NCBI RefSeq assembly: GCF_017591425.1
Contig: NW_024465751.1
Coordinates: forward strand, 7,502,001 to 7,566,000
From: Ochotona curzoniae
Taxonomy: Eukaryota; Chordata; Mammalia; Lagomorpha; Ochotonidae
DNA: 64,000 bases
Direction: 5' to 3'
The position numbers and the translations under genes are program-made. The notes beneath the pieces were generated by a model. That model was not told the origin of the DNA, did no database searches, and saw only the letters and a list, made by a program, of their open reading frames with translations. Shown piece after piece: positions 10,478-22,249 of the stretch. Position 1 is the stretch's first letter. Each line of letters starts with the position of its first letter.

Positions 10478-11699
10478 TATGAATAATTGAATTTAAGAAC
10501 TCCCCACCTCCTATCATATTCCCCCACCAATGTAAGTTGCACATTTCTTGAGCAGAGCAAAGCCTTCTGAAAGGAATGGCAGTCTAAATGAAAGAACGAG
10601 ATCGCTTCTGCTTTTTTTTTGAAAACTGCCAGGAAGTGTTGGTGACAGGCTGCTGGGTAACCATCCTCTTGGCAGACACTTAACCCTACCTATCCTCTCA
10701 ATGTAAGTGAGCTATGAAGGCAGATCAAGTCCCAAGGCAAGCTCTGGGGACGTCCCAGGTCTAATGCTCGGAGAGGCTGCCACCTCGTGGCCACTGCAGC
10801 AAGGATTATAGCAGCTTCTTTAAAACGGGCATCCTGTCTCTTGAATTAGACACCTCACTGCCTATCTTCTACACTTCCAGCAAAAGAATACTCCATAAGG
10901 AAGAAAGGGTTCTAGACGCTCTGTGATAATCAGAATGCTACAGGTATGAATACCTGACGTGATGTGAATGGCACATGAGCAAGTGACTTCATGATGCCTG
11001 CTGTGCAGCCACTAAGAGGTCAAAATGAGACAGTGTTCTCCTGGAAAAAGCATTTGTTACAACAAACCTGTCTTTGTTCCCAACTCAAAAGTAAAAATTC
11101 AGAAGCAGATGACAAGTTTCAAGACTGACCCAGCTATATTTTCTGCCTTTTCTTTGCTAAACTCTTTATTTAGTGGCACAACAAGCTTACTTACTTAATG
11201 TATGTTATCTCAAAAATACAAACAAAAAAAATTGTATTTAAGTGTGTCTCAGGTCTGTTTAAATCCCACAAAATAAACTGTAGATAAAATTTCAGTTTTA
11301 TCTATAAATTGAAGTGATAATTACACTTATAATTATTAAAGTTAGATTAAAACAAATATTTGTAGCAGTAACTAGTTCTAAAAGAACAAACATAAATATC
11401 GTTTGCTACGAAATGAAGACTTAGCAACTATGAGGCTTTTGGGAAACAAAACGCACACGTGTACACATGCATTTTTAAATGAGTTCCATAATGAGAACAA
11501 ATCAAATGGCAGAACCTTCTCTTTCATGATAAATTGGATTCTGCGGTTTTGTTAAAGAAATTTTCCTCAAAGACACAGCTTAATTCAAATAAATATACTA
11601 ATTTTCAAGCCTTGTCATATCTACTTTAACAAACAGGCAGCTTGATTTTTCAAGTGGATTAAATGTGCAATTAAAAAAAGACACCAGGGACGTGTGCCA
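10478..11699. other. Unique AT-rich sequence, no recognised repeat
   Basis: No coding frame or transposon landmark was seen. The part from about 11150 to 11650 is very AT-rich and contains several TAATT-type motifs. Confidence 0.45.
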
Positions 11700-11812
11700 G
11701 TTTGGGGATTGTGTGCTCCGTCTGCCACGACGGGCTGTGAAATCTTAGGTTAGGGAATCCACTTAAATCCTGTAAGACTCAATTTCCTCACCTGCAAATA
11801 AAAATAACATTT
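11700..11812 (+). mobile_element. MIR-like relic
   Basis: 'aatcttaggttagggaatcc', 'acttaaatcctgtaagactc' and 'aatttcctcacctgcaaata' parallel the MIR core and its downstream 'cctcagtttcctcatctg' block. Confidence 0.55.
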
Positions 11813-12605
11813 ATGGTTTAGTGCATTTAATTGCTTTTAATCAAATAAATGTTCCTAGATAAAGACCCTAAAACAAGGAGCATGCAAATAGATTTAACTT
11901 AATGGAAAAGAGAAACCCCTGTGTACACTATTAATTACTCAAAATGTTAAGCTATCTGCATGCAATACTATCAGGGGGTGCAGGTCATTTTCCTACGATA
12001 CCACTCCAAAGATCAAGAAGATCATGTGAATGCCACGTCTTTAAAAGTTTTGGAAAGAATATTTTAGGCAGTCAAGAGGGCATGGGAGCATTGCTGAGGA
12101 GACCAGAGCAGTCATCCCCATGGGTGAAGTCACACATTTGGGTGCAGTTTTAGGATGTAATTAAACAGAACAACAGCCTGATATTCATATACCAAAGACT
12201 CTGAACTTTGATTCTCTCCCTCGGCCCCATTCTAGTGTCCAGAAAGTCAAACTCTGAGGAAACGGTGTGAGCATCAGTAACTGCCAGTCATGAACTCAAA
12301 AATCACTGAAGACAGAGTTGGCTTCAAAGTCTCCAAGCCAGGCACTGAGACAGGAAGTGGGCAGTTTTTACTGAATCTAGACAACTTTTCTGAGTGCTTC
12401 CTACAAGACAGCGTCTCTGTTGTCCGTCTCAGAATACAAATGCTGTGCTGGTTTTGTTTATTTTTCTATAACATTAGTACAATGAAGGAGGAAACTACTG
12501 TGGCCTGGATGTTAGATATGTCTAGTCAATAAATGTGGATGTGGGGCTAGAAATAGATGAGCAAAGCCCTGGGTAGAATATCATATCAGATTCATGGACA
12601 GCCAT
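11813..12605. other. Unique intergenic sequence
   Basis: I recognise no gene or repeat. Short frames at 11944-12153 and 12290-12532 carry no family motif. Confidence 0.4.
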
Positions 12606-12860
12606 GTGGGGTGACAATTAAGATGCTCACTAGGGATGCCCACATGCCACATCAGGCTGTCCTGGATTGAGTCCCAATTCAGCTGTCCATTTCTGCTTCT
12701 ACTGGGGCATACTCCAGTAGGCAACAAGTGGTGGCTCAGGGGGGTGGGGGCGTTTGGGCTCTTTCATTTACTGAGAGACCCAGTTGGTCTCTGGGCTGCT
12801 GACATCCGCCTTGGCCAGGCCCCATTGTCACGGGTGTTTGAGGAATGACCAACAGAAGAA

Positions 12861-12907
<47 letters not shown>

Positions 12908-12935
12908 ATATATATGGCTTTCAGTGAGTTGTTTT
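12606..12935 (+). mobile_element. Old C-SINE with expanded CT tract
   Basis: A head-like 'gtggggtgacaattaagatg', then 'cctggattgagtcccaattc', and 'tttactgagagaccc' are followed by a huge (TC)n where the SINE normally has a short CT-rich run. The order fits the older C-SINE subfamily. Confidence 0.7.
12863..12904. repeat. (TC)n microsatellite
   Basis: About 42 bp of nearly perfect CT dinucleotides directly before an (AT)n stretch, at the position of the C-SINE's native CT-rich 3' segment. Polypurine/polypyrimidine tracts like this are prone to length change. Confidence 0.97.
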
Positions 12936-13179
12936 TAACAATGAAGTTATTTTTAAATCACTTAAATGTGATCATTCAAAATTGAAGGAGGTAAAGTGTT
13001 GAAGCAGCATGTCAAGGTTCATCAGTATCAACCGTGTAAGAAATGCTTCAGTAGGCTCAAGTTATAACCTGCAGAACAAACGTTTATCTGTATGATGTGG
13101 TTAGAGTGGCACAAGGTAACCACAGACCTCCTGAGTTTCAAAAGCTTTTTCCCTACTAGAATTCCATGATGTATGGAAT

Positions 13180-13475
13180 TTAAGATTTATTTATTTACTT
13201 GGAAGACAGAGTCAGAGAAAAGGGGAGACAGAGAAAAAAAGTGCTGCTATTCTCCGCTGAACTCCTTAAATGATTGCAATAGCCACACCAAGCCAAAATA
13301 AGGATCCTACAACTCCATCCGGATTTGCCACTTGGACTGGGTCATGATCACTGCTTTGCTATGCAAGTTAGCATGGAGCTGGGTCAGGAGCAGTGCAGCT
13401 AGGACTCAAACACTCTGGTATGGGATATCAGCATGGCAACCAGTGACTTAACTGGCTGTTCCACCACATTGGCCA
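13180..13475 (-). mobile_element. Old C-SINE, antisense
   Basis: 'taagatttatttatttactt' (antisense tail) and 'gaagacagagtcagagaaaa' lead into a core and then the antisense head 'gacttaactggctgttccac' with 'cacattggcc' at the end. Near full length but strongly diverged. Confidence 0.75.
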
Positions 13476-14035
13476 CTGGACTGTGAAATTATTTTTTTTC
13501 CATTTCAGAATTCCATTAAAAAGTAAATATGTTTCTTTAGAAGGATAACTGTAACAGAGGTTGTTTGGCCTGACTTACTTTAACAGACAGACAGAAAAAA
13601 AAAAATAAGTAGAAAGAGTTAAAGCAAGTGGGAAGCAAAGGAGGAAAGTCAAGGAAAGCAGTCAGAGAGGAAGCACTGTCTCCACATCTATCCTGCCAAT
13701 ACACACAACTGTTCTGTAAAATACGATAGCCACTATTTAAATGTGGCTGATTGAATTAAATGTAATAAAATTTAAAATTGAGCTCCCCCATACATAAGTT
13801 ATCTTCTGAATGCCCAGTAGTTGCACTGGTCGAGTACCACCACATTGGTCTATGCAGGCACACATTTTCATCAAATGGTGTATTGGACAACTCTTCCACC
13901 ACTGAGTGACTCTAGCAGAATTTTGGCCTTCAGAAGTACTGGCTTAAGAAACACATGGCCACTTTGTATGAGAGACAAAGACTTGTAGTACTTTGCAAAC
14001 TTTTTGAGCTTCGAAATACAAAAGTTAAAAAGCAA
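13476..14035. other. Unique intergenic sequence
   Basis: An A homopolymer sits near 13596-13605. Nothing else is recognisable. Confidence 0.4.
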
Positions 14036-14895
14036 ATTTTTTTATTATATTTTTGACAATATTTACATAGTTAATTAGGGTAAAAATGTTCAAGGGCTAT
14101 AGGAAAATCGGTAAGACTATTATTTCCATATTGTTTCCTTCATGTTTAAAGGGGTTATTAAGGGAGAAAGCCCACCCAATTTCCCATCCTCCCCAAGTCC
14201 CAGATGTAGGGCATGCTCCGAGGTTCTTGCTCAAGTGGTTTTGATAGTTCACCAGTTACGAATTGCTGCCAATCTTGTCACTCCAAGAATGATGAGGTCT
14301 TTGAAGAATCCACTGGTTGACATAGTCCATCATAGAGTCTCTGTCCCGTATTTCGCTGCCAACATATAGCTGAGATGGTTGATGGACCTGTTCTGTCTTC
14401 TGTCTTTTCTTGGTTAGGGTTCTGAGTCCAGCGTTTCGATTGGGGAGATCTCCAAAGAAACTTTATCTGAGGTGTTCTCAAACCAGATTCTTGTATGTAC
14501 TAGCAAGTACAGGGCCTGACTTAGTCCACGGCCCTGATCAGCTGGTGATTGCAATCGCTGGGCTGGTTCTGTTTTCAGCCCTGACTTCCACTGGAACCAA
14601 TGGGTGTTGCAGTCCAGCCTGTTTCTGCCCAGCACATACTCAACCCTTGCATAAACCAGTGGGAGCTGCAGCCTAGTGAGAGCGACCTACAATAACCCCC
14701 ACCCGGCCCACCCTGTACTCTGGTTTGCCAGTATGTGTAGCAGACTAGTCCAGTCTGTCCCACATCCCATTCGGCTCTTGTACATGGCAGTGGGTAATAT
14801 TTGTCTCCACCTCTGTAAAGTAAGGCATTCACACCAAGTGATCGTAGACTTCCTTTCATCCTATGCAATTAGCATCCTAGTGTTCTAAAATGAAT
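14036..14895 (-). mobile_element. LINE-1 3' UTR, antisense (lagomorph type)
   Basis: Begins with the antisense A-rich end (T run at 14036-14042). It continues through a C-rich block containing 'agtgggagctgcagcc' and 'cactggaaccaatgggtg' repeats, unlike the surrounding AT-rich DNA. This matches my memory of the G-rich 3' UTR of lagomorph LINE-1 read in reverse. No ORF2 part is attached. Confidence 0.55.
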
Positions 14896-15925
14896 TCAAT
14901 GTGAAACATCTCCCAGTGGAAATTAGTTTATTATCTAGTCAAAGTGGTTTAGTGCACATTTTATTTTACTGCTAGGAGAGGACATCAGTGACCATCAGTT
15001 AGCAACAAAATTGATGACTAACAAACTCATTCACTAGTTAGTCTCTCCAGGACATCAAGCCCTAGTTTTCTTTAATTAAAAGCAAATTACCTGGCCAAAA
15101 TAGGCTATTGCCAATGTTTTACCAGGTTTCCAGGAGTGTCATCTGTGTGGCTGCATCTTCTTCAGGTACATGGGGGTTTCTTTGGTCCCTCCCTTTCCCC
15201 TTAGCTAATCATGCTTATGCTTGAAGCTGTTTTGTGCATCCCAAGAAAGCATTTGGAGAAAATTAAAAATCTCTGCCCAAAGTTGTAGCCATTGCTGAGT
15301 TTGGCCATAAACTTTAATTGGAAATCTGATATTAAGTATGTATCTTTATTACATTTTGAAAGCATGAATAATACATGTAATCGTTCGAAGGCTAAGCTAT
15401 ATTTCTTTATTATTCACACTAAATGAAAATCCACTCTATTATTAGTTAGGGTCCAGCTTCTTTTGCAAAGCAACAAGAAAAGTCTCTGGGACATTCTCAA
15501 ACATCTTTATTCACATGCCTCAAAAGTAGGCTGATAACAGCCACTAAAGTAGTTGCCAAGACAACTTATCCCTGGATTTAGTATTAATGCATCAGGAAAG
15601 ACACCCACAAGGAATTTGATTAGCTAACACCTCATCCTTCTTGGCCAGAAAAGGTTGGAGCCTCTTTCAACCCAAAGGCCCTAAAGTGTAAGATGCAATG
15701 GAATCACAACCTACTGACAGATGTCAGACAATAAGGAGGTAGTGAGGCTAACTTCCAGGTGGATCCTAAATACAGAGAATTTGACCCAGTAATTCATACA
15801 CAAATATGTATAAATATGTAGCTAGGATTTTTCCATACATATATTATATTCAAATAATTAGGTATTCTAACACTTCATGCATATATGTTATCCATTTGAA
15901 ATCCCTCTGTATGTGCATATGTGAA
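14896..15925. other. Unique intergenic sequence
   Basis: No coding or repeat landmark is recognisable. Short palindromic TA-rich words occur near 15805-15850. Confidence 0.4.
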
Positions 15926-16020
15926 GATCCTTCAAAAAGTTCAAGCAGATAAATACTATAAAAAGCCACACATGAATTTTGAAACTTTTTGCTCCAACAT
16001 AAGCTTATATTAAAATCATA
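15926..16020. mobile_element. Mariner-like MITE fragment
   Basis: 'ccttcaaaaagttcaagcag', then 'cacatgaattttgaaac' and 'tttttgctccaacataagct' resemble a mammalian mariner-derived short element with 'ttcaaaaagttcatgga' ends. Only one end is clear. Confidence 0.4.
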
Positions 16021-16295
16021 CTTTCTAGGCAAGTGAATCAATTACACTCTGTGAATTTTCTGAAGTCTTCTATTATTGCACATTTTATTTTTATTTATAC
16101 ACTTATCATTGCCTTTTCTTCCCCTCTCTACTCTAAAAGTAAGATAATTGAATGCAAAAAATAGCTTCAAAGGAAGGACAAATATAAAATTAAAGAAGAT
16201 TCTAAAATTATAGGACTATGGTCATAATTGATTCTGAGCTTCCAGGCAACCATTGCAATAATGGAAATTTAGCACACATATGACTCAAATAGTCT

Positions 16296-16556
16296 CCTCA
16301 AATGCTGGTTTACTCCCCGACTAGCCACAACAGCTAGTGTTTAGCCAGGTCAAAGCTAAGAACCAGGAACTCCAACTGAGACTGTAATATGGTGGCAGAG
16401 ACTCAGACACCAAGGTTGTCACCCATTACCTTCCCAAATGTGTTCACAGGAAATTGGAGCAGAGACAGAGCAAACCAGAGCTCAAGCTAACAACTCACAT
16501 ATGGGATGCCTGTATCCAAGCAACCACTTAACCTACTGTGCCACAACATTATCCCA
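16296..16556 (-). mobile_element. Old C-SINE, antisense
   Basis: 'ctggtttactccccgactag' and 'ccacaacagctag' are the antisense downstream box and core. 'catatgggatgcctgtatcc' and 'ccacttaacctactgtgcca' are the antisense head. The tail is lost. Confidence 0.7.
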
Positions 16557-16929
16557 GTGCTTTGTTACGAACGTAATGTTCCTAATGCATCCTTCCTGGT
16601 CCTCGCGTGCTTCTTTTCCTCATCTGATCTTCATTACTCACCACTTGCGCCAAGTCTCTACTGGTCTAGTAGAAAGCATTGCTAATAACATCAATTTCAG
16701 AATCTTAAATACATATCAGGATCACCTCTCCCCCTTTCCAAAATAATACACCCCTGAAAAAATATCTGACACAAAGCATTGGCTCTAGGGGTGGACACTG
16801 AGCTTTCATTTTCCTCCTTTGGTAACTTTTTTTTCTCCAGAATGGCTGAAATTGGGACAATTTTCTGCATTCCAGAAAGATCCCAAGTACACATTGCTGA
16901 ATGTCTTTATTCACATGCTAACAATTTCA

Positions 16930-17060
16930 GAGCCACATAGTATTTTGCACTCTTCAAATCTGTTTACATACAATCATCCTCACAACGAACTCAGAAGCTA
17001 CAGACTCTGTTTCCAGATTCCTACATCAGGAACCCCAGGCTCTGTTCACAGGGTTTTGAC
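16930..17060 (-). mobile_element. L2/MIR-like relic
   Basis: 'ttacatacaatcatcctcac' and 'aacgaactcagaagctacag' resemble the antisense 'cctcacaacaaccctatgag' block of MIR or L2. Weak and ancient. Confidence 0.35.
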
Positions 17061-18392
17061 CAGCACTCTAGCGCTCTTGCTAATAATTACTTCCTCTCTT
17101 CCAGGATAGAATATATATTGACGAATAAGCCGTAACTTACGTAGCTGAAGGATGTTTATCAAAACAGCCAACTGCTAAAAAAGAAAGCGATGTGCTAACT
17201 ATTGAGTCTGCTAAACATCTCTCAACTTGCGTTGCCGGTTTGTCTTCATTTCCAAAACTTGTTTTGGCTAATATTGAACCTTTAAATGTTTGTAAGAATT
17301 TTATAACCAGCCCCTCAATCTCCACAAAAAGTAAAAAAAAAAAATCAGTAAATAAATAAGATAACTTGCTGGAATTTTGAGTGGAATTATGTTGAATCGG
17401 TTAAATTTGAAGATAATTGACATGTTAACGGTATTGAATACTCTAAACCATTGATACATATTGCATCATTATTTAGATTTTTCTTAATTTTTCTCAACAA
17501 CATTTCACATTTTCCTTTTATGTAAGTTATTATTTTTAGTAACATATATCCCTGAATATTTAGTATTTTACATGTATATAAGTGGCATTTATTTCAATAT
17601 CGAATACTTATTAATAGATTTAAACTGATGCTTATGTGCCCTACAACCTTTGTCAAATGCAGTTATTACTTCAGGTGGTTTTATTGGATTGGGGCAGCTC
17701 TTCCTCTATAAATGTGTATGAGTAATTTTACTGTGTGTTCTTGATATAAAGTGAATAAATTTTACATATTTCATAACTACAATTTTAAGACAATAAAAAC
17801 ACTTCCTTCCACTCTCCCTTCTCCTTACATGTTTTTCTCTTTTAATTTTTGTGATAACAGATTTTATGCTTTATAATCACAGGTTTCATGATCAATTAAA
17901 CAGTGTTCAATCAGTAAGAAACAGAAACTGCTCCACAGTAATAATAACACAAACAAGGGTTATAAACAGTAGTCAAATCATTGGATGTCAATTTCATTCT
18001 TATAGATTTAAGTTTTTTGAGCTCTGTATATTAGCTACTACAAATAAAAAAATGATATTTGTCTTTTTAGGTTTGCCTTATTCTTTTTTTCAGTTAATGG
18101 TTTCCAGTTGTACCAATTTTCTTGCAAAATACAGAATTCTATCCTATTTTCTATTTGAGTAAATAGTCCCTCCTGTTTCTTTCCCACAATATCTTTGTCC
18201 CATCATCAGTTAATAGACACTTGGTGGATTCCTTGTCTCAGCCTCTGTGTATTCAAACATCCTGGAAACACCAGACAGAGGTAGCTCTTATGCTGATTTC
18301 ATTCCCTTTGCATAAATTCTGGGTGGAATGTCTGGATCATACGGTAGATCTATTTTCAGATTGCTGAGGACTCTCCATACTTCCATGGAGAT

Positions 18393-18412
18393 GTTTGTTT
18401 GTTTGTTTGTTT
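18393..18412. repeat. (TTTG)n microsatellite
   Basis: Five GTTT units inside an antisense LINE-1 part, replacing the normal T-rich sequence there. Confidence 0.9.
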
Positions 18413-18482
18413 ACCAATTCACATGCTCACCAGCAAAGTATTAACGAACCCTTTCCTCTACAGCTTCTCCAGAATTTGTTCC

Positions 18483-18522
<40 letters not shown>
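18483..18522. repeat. (ATT)n microsatellite
   Basis: About 13 perfect trinucleotide units within an antisense LINE-1 part. A trinucleotide run of this length is likely length-polymorphic. Confidence 0.97.
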
Positions 18523-18569
18523 GAGAGCCATTCTAATTGGGGTGAGGTGAAACTTCATTGTGGTTTTCA

Positions 18570-18725
18570 TTCTGGAAGTCAAGAGTTACAGAGACAGAGA
18601 GTAACTTAAATCTGCTAGCTCACTCCCTATAAGCCTGCAATGGCCATTTTAGTTGTTTCTGCCAGAGATAATGAATCATCATTATCCTATCAGTTAATTT
18701 TAAACACAAGCATTCTTAATGCTTA
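18570..18725 (-). mobile_element. Old C-SINE fragment, antisense (weak)
   Basis: 'gttacagagacagagagtaa' and 'gctagctcactccctataag' resemble an antisense C-SINE 3' end; the rest is not alignable by eye. Confidence 0.4.
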
Positions 18726-20689
18726 GTCCCCATGTAAATCATGGACTAAGTCTGTAGAATCTACATGTTTTCAAAATTCTCTACTGAATTTATTGAAAAA
18801 TCCTGGCTTATGAAGTGTTAATTTACCTCCTGTTTTGTATCCAATGAAACCAAAGGACCTGGGGATAAATTCCAGACCATCAGCGAAGCCCTGCATCCAG
18901 GATAGTTGTCACTCTATCTCTATGCTTGACTCCTATTCTCTTTACAGGTACAGTCAGTGTCCATGTCTGCTACTTTACAACGAACGCTCCAAATGCCTAT
19001 TTCATTTTCTGTACACTTCAGTAATGCAACATCACCAAATATTACAGAGGTTAACTATAATGTAAATTGAGTTTGTCAGCATAAATTGGATGCCTCTTGC
19101 CCTGTTGTAAATTTTATGTGCTTTTAACTAGATAAGAAAGGAACTTTGATAGTTCTATTAACTGTGTAACATGTAATAATCTTCCTACAAGGAAAACCAT
19201 CAAAACATTTGCCTTCGATGCAATAAATATGCACCAACCTTGCATGTTTTGTTGTTTCAATAACATTCCTAGACCTCTCTGAGAGGTAGTTGACTCTCCA
19301 GAATTGCTTTCCTGTGGTAGTGGTTATCCATAGACATGGACTAAAACACAGCTAAGTAATCACATCAGCCATGATGTGTCTCACCCAATTCAGGGCTCCA
19401 GTTAGCTCCCCCTTCTCCTATGTGATTCCTGTAAAGGGCACATGCTGCTATTCTAGTCTTCTTCAAAGTAAACTGAGAATTTGTATCAATAATGCTATAT
19501 TCTTACATGAATGTTCTCAGGCAATTCATTTGATGGAAATCATTGATCTGGCATCCATCCCTCTTTTCTACTTATTACGGAAATGTTCAGAAATTAGAAA
19601 TATATGACGCATATTGCATCATAAAAATAGATATCATGGATAAATGTAAGATTATATAACTTGAATGTATATATTTTTTCTTCTCTGGTGTTGTGCCTGA
19701 AAATGTCTGCAAACGAGATAACTGAGTTATAGTAAGTTTAATTAATATTAAACAGTATTAAGTTGGAAAATCTTCTTATCTCCTGCCACCCAATATCTGA
19801 TCTCATGGATATCAGAACTGGCTTTCAGTAACTGAACACCAGGAAGATGCCTCCATCAGGTTCCTCTACACTGAGCAGACGCTGTCACTACAGTGCAATT
19901 CCCCAGCACCACAGCAGTTTAGCATGTTGAGGAAAATCACTGTTGGCAGGGTCTAGTCCTGCGACACAAACATTAATTCATAATAAAATGTTACCCCTTT
20001 GCTCTTAAGATCATCTTACAAGTTTTTCATAGCCTGTCGAACTTAACATAAAATGCAAGATAATGACATTTTGTTACCATCTAGTAGCTTGATTTTAAGC
20101 CCCTATGCTCTGTTTAACATGTGAGCTATGACTCATTCTAAAGATGAAAGGGATAAATGGGCTTTATACATACACACAGACTAAACTAAGGCTGTTTTGG
20201 AAATTTCAGAAATGACGAACTCACCCCTTAAACTAAGGTTAGGACATGTCTGTCATCTAATGTGATTTTCTCAAGTAAGAGGGAAGAGGATATGATGGCA
20301 GCTGGAGCGGCATGGATAGTGAAGAAAAGAACGGAGACATCTAGAGCAGATCTCCAAGAAGATCCTTTCTAACAAACCATTGACCCCACCTATGCTTTAT
20401 GGCCCTGGATGCAACTCAGACCACCAAGGGAGCTTTCAAACATCCACGCTACTCAGGTGACACCATGAATCAAGTCAGAGTCTCCAAGTTGGGCTCAGCA
20501 TCACTCCACAAACACTCACCCAGGAAAGACTGGGACTACAAAGAAGGTGGGACTTGCTAACACTGGAGCCAGCATAGGTACTCAGCTCTCACTGGATCTC
20601 TTCCAGCTCTATAGGCATGGTCAGAGCTAAGGTCTGCTGTGCCCTCCAGGGAAAGCATCATTTTTCAAGAAGTATTTTTTTTTTCTTTT
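18726..20689. other. Unique intergenic sequence
   Basis: No gene is supported. Frames at 18835-19065 and 19371-19607 have no recognised motif. A possible MER5-like scrap lies near 20410-20505 ('gggagctttcaaacatccac') but is too weak to call. Confidence 0.4.
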
Positions 20690-22210
20690 TACTTGCAGTA
20701 AAGCAAACGTAACTTAAAACTTGCCATTTTCATCATTTTAAGCAAGTAACTCAACTGATAAATATATTCACATTATTTTGTAAATATATTCCTAGGACAC
20801 TTCCATTTAACAACCAAATGCCAACTCTTATTTTTCTCTCCCCAAGCCTTTGAAAAATAGTATTGTGCTTAATAGTTCTGTTAATATGAACATTATTATT
20901 TAGCTATTATTTCTCTCATTTGGATATTACCATTTATTTCTGCTTCTATTCATAAGAATATTATTTATTTATACTTTATCATTTTTTTGAATTTTACTTT
21001 ATAAGAAATTTGCTAATCATTATGTTCTCAAGTCACAACAAAAGTATGGTAATTACTACAGAAATATTCTCATCAATTTTTATGCCAATGAGATAGTAAC
21101 ACATACAAAGCCAATTCCATGAAGATCATAGATATAATCTCAACTATAATGACATGTCTCTCCTCCCTTCCCTTCTTCCCTTCTTTTCTTTTCTTTTCTC
21201 CTCTTTCTTTTCATTTTTCTTTCTTTCCTATATTTGATATATCTTAATTTATGTTGTAGGCAAAGGCTTAACATCTCAATTAAATAATGATTTCAAATTC
21301 AGTAAGAATATAGGCAAGGACTATAAACAAAACATGAAAAACTGTCCACTCCAAACTTTAACAGTGAATTTTAAAATAATTATAAATTATTAGAACTCTA
21401 GTAGCATGTCATTACTCACCAAAGATGTGACAAAGACGTAACGTTTGAAAAAAATGTATATTTGAAGCAACAGTGATATATACAACCACTTCTTTGTGTG
21501 TTTTTGCTTTTTAATTTTGACTCTCTCTTTTAACAGATAATAAGTAGTATTTGTGTTTCTATAAATGATTTATTTCACTCAGTGTAGTGTCTTTTAGTTG
21601 CATCTAGCCGATCTATCTAAAACTTTGGCTGTTATAAGCCATGCTGCTAACAGCATGGTAGTGAAAGTGTCTCTTTGAAATCAATATGCTTTTGTCTTTT
21701 CAGTATGCACCAAAGAGTGCAGTTGCTAAAACATATAGTAACTCTATCCTAGTTTTTTAAAGAAATTTCTATACTGTTTTCCACAGTGGCTGCACTACTT
21801 CCTATTCCAACCCTCTTAATATGGGGTTCCTTTTTCCATTTGTCACCAGAAATTTTCACTTTCTGTCTTTAAATTCATGGTCATTGTGGCAGGGTGAAAT
21901 AAAATTTCATTGTGGTTTTTATTTGCACTTCCCAGAGGAATAGTGATACTGAGCATTTTTTCATATATTTGCTGGCCATTTTATTAACTGCAATGAGAAG
22001 TGTCTATTGAGATAAATGTCCATTTTTAACAGGGTTGCGTGCTTTTGTTGAGTTTTTTGAGTTGTTGATGTATTTTGTATATTAATCCTTTGTCAGATAC
22101 ATAAGTTGCAAATATCGTTTCCCATTTTGTCTAATATCTGTTCACTTTGTTGACTGTCACCTTTGCTATGCAGAGGCTACTGAGTTTAACACAATTTGAT
22201 CTGCTTAGGA
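20690..22210 (-). mobile_element. Old LINE-1, antisense 3' end
   Basis: 'aacttgccattttcatcatt', 'ttatttcactcagtgtagtg', 'tttccacagtggctgcacta', 'tgtggtttttatttgcactt' and 'attaatcctttgtcagatac' appear in the order of an old antisense LINE-1 3' UTR leading into ORF2. The part 20960-21500 is not recognisable and may be an insertion. Confidence 0.7.
21155..21229. repeat. Polypyrimidine tract (CT-rich, imperfect TTTTC)
   Basis: About 75 bp with almost only C and T on the plus strand, including several ttttc units. Mirror-symmetric parts could form unusual DNA structure. Confidence 0.85.
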
Positions 22211-22249
22211 AATGGGGGATAAAGAATGTTAAAAACTTGTTATAAGTTT

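Larger units (their letters stand above)
17345..18560 (-). mobile_element. LINE-1, antisense ORF2 end and 3' part
   Basis: 'gtggaattatgttgaatcgg' with 'gataattgacatgttaacgg' is the antisense ORF2 C-terminal region. Later blocks ('gtctggatcatacggtagat', 'gaggactctccatacttcca', 'attggggtgaggtgaaactt') are antisense 3' landmarks. Order is not perfectly colinear, so two overlapping insertions are possible. Confidence 0.6.

Noticed and set aside
20410..20505. Third MER5-like relic
   Set aside because: Only a single block ('gggagctttcaaacatccac') resembles the family; the order of the rest does not hold.
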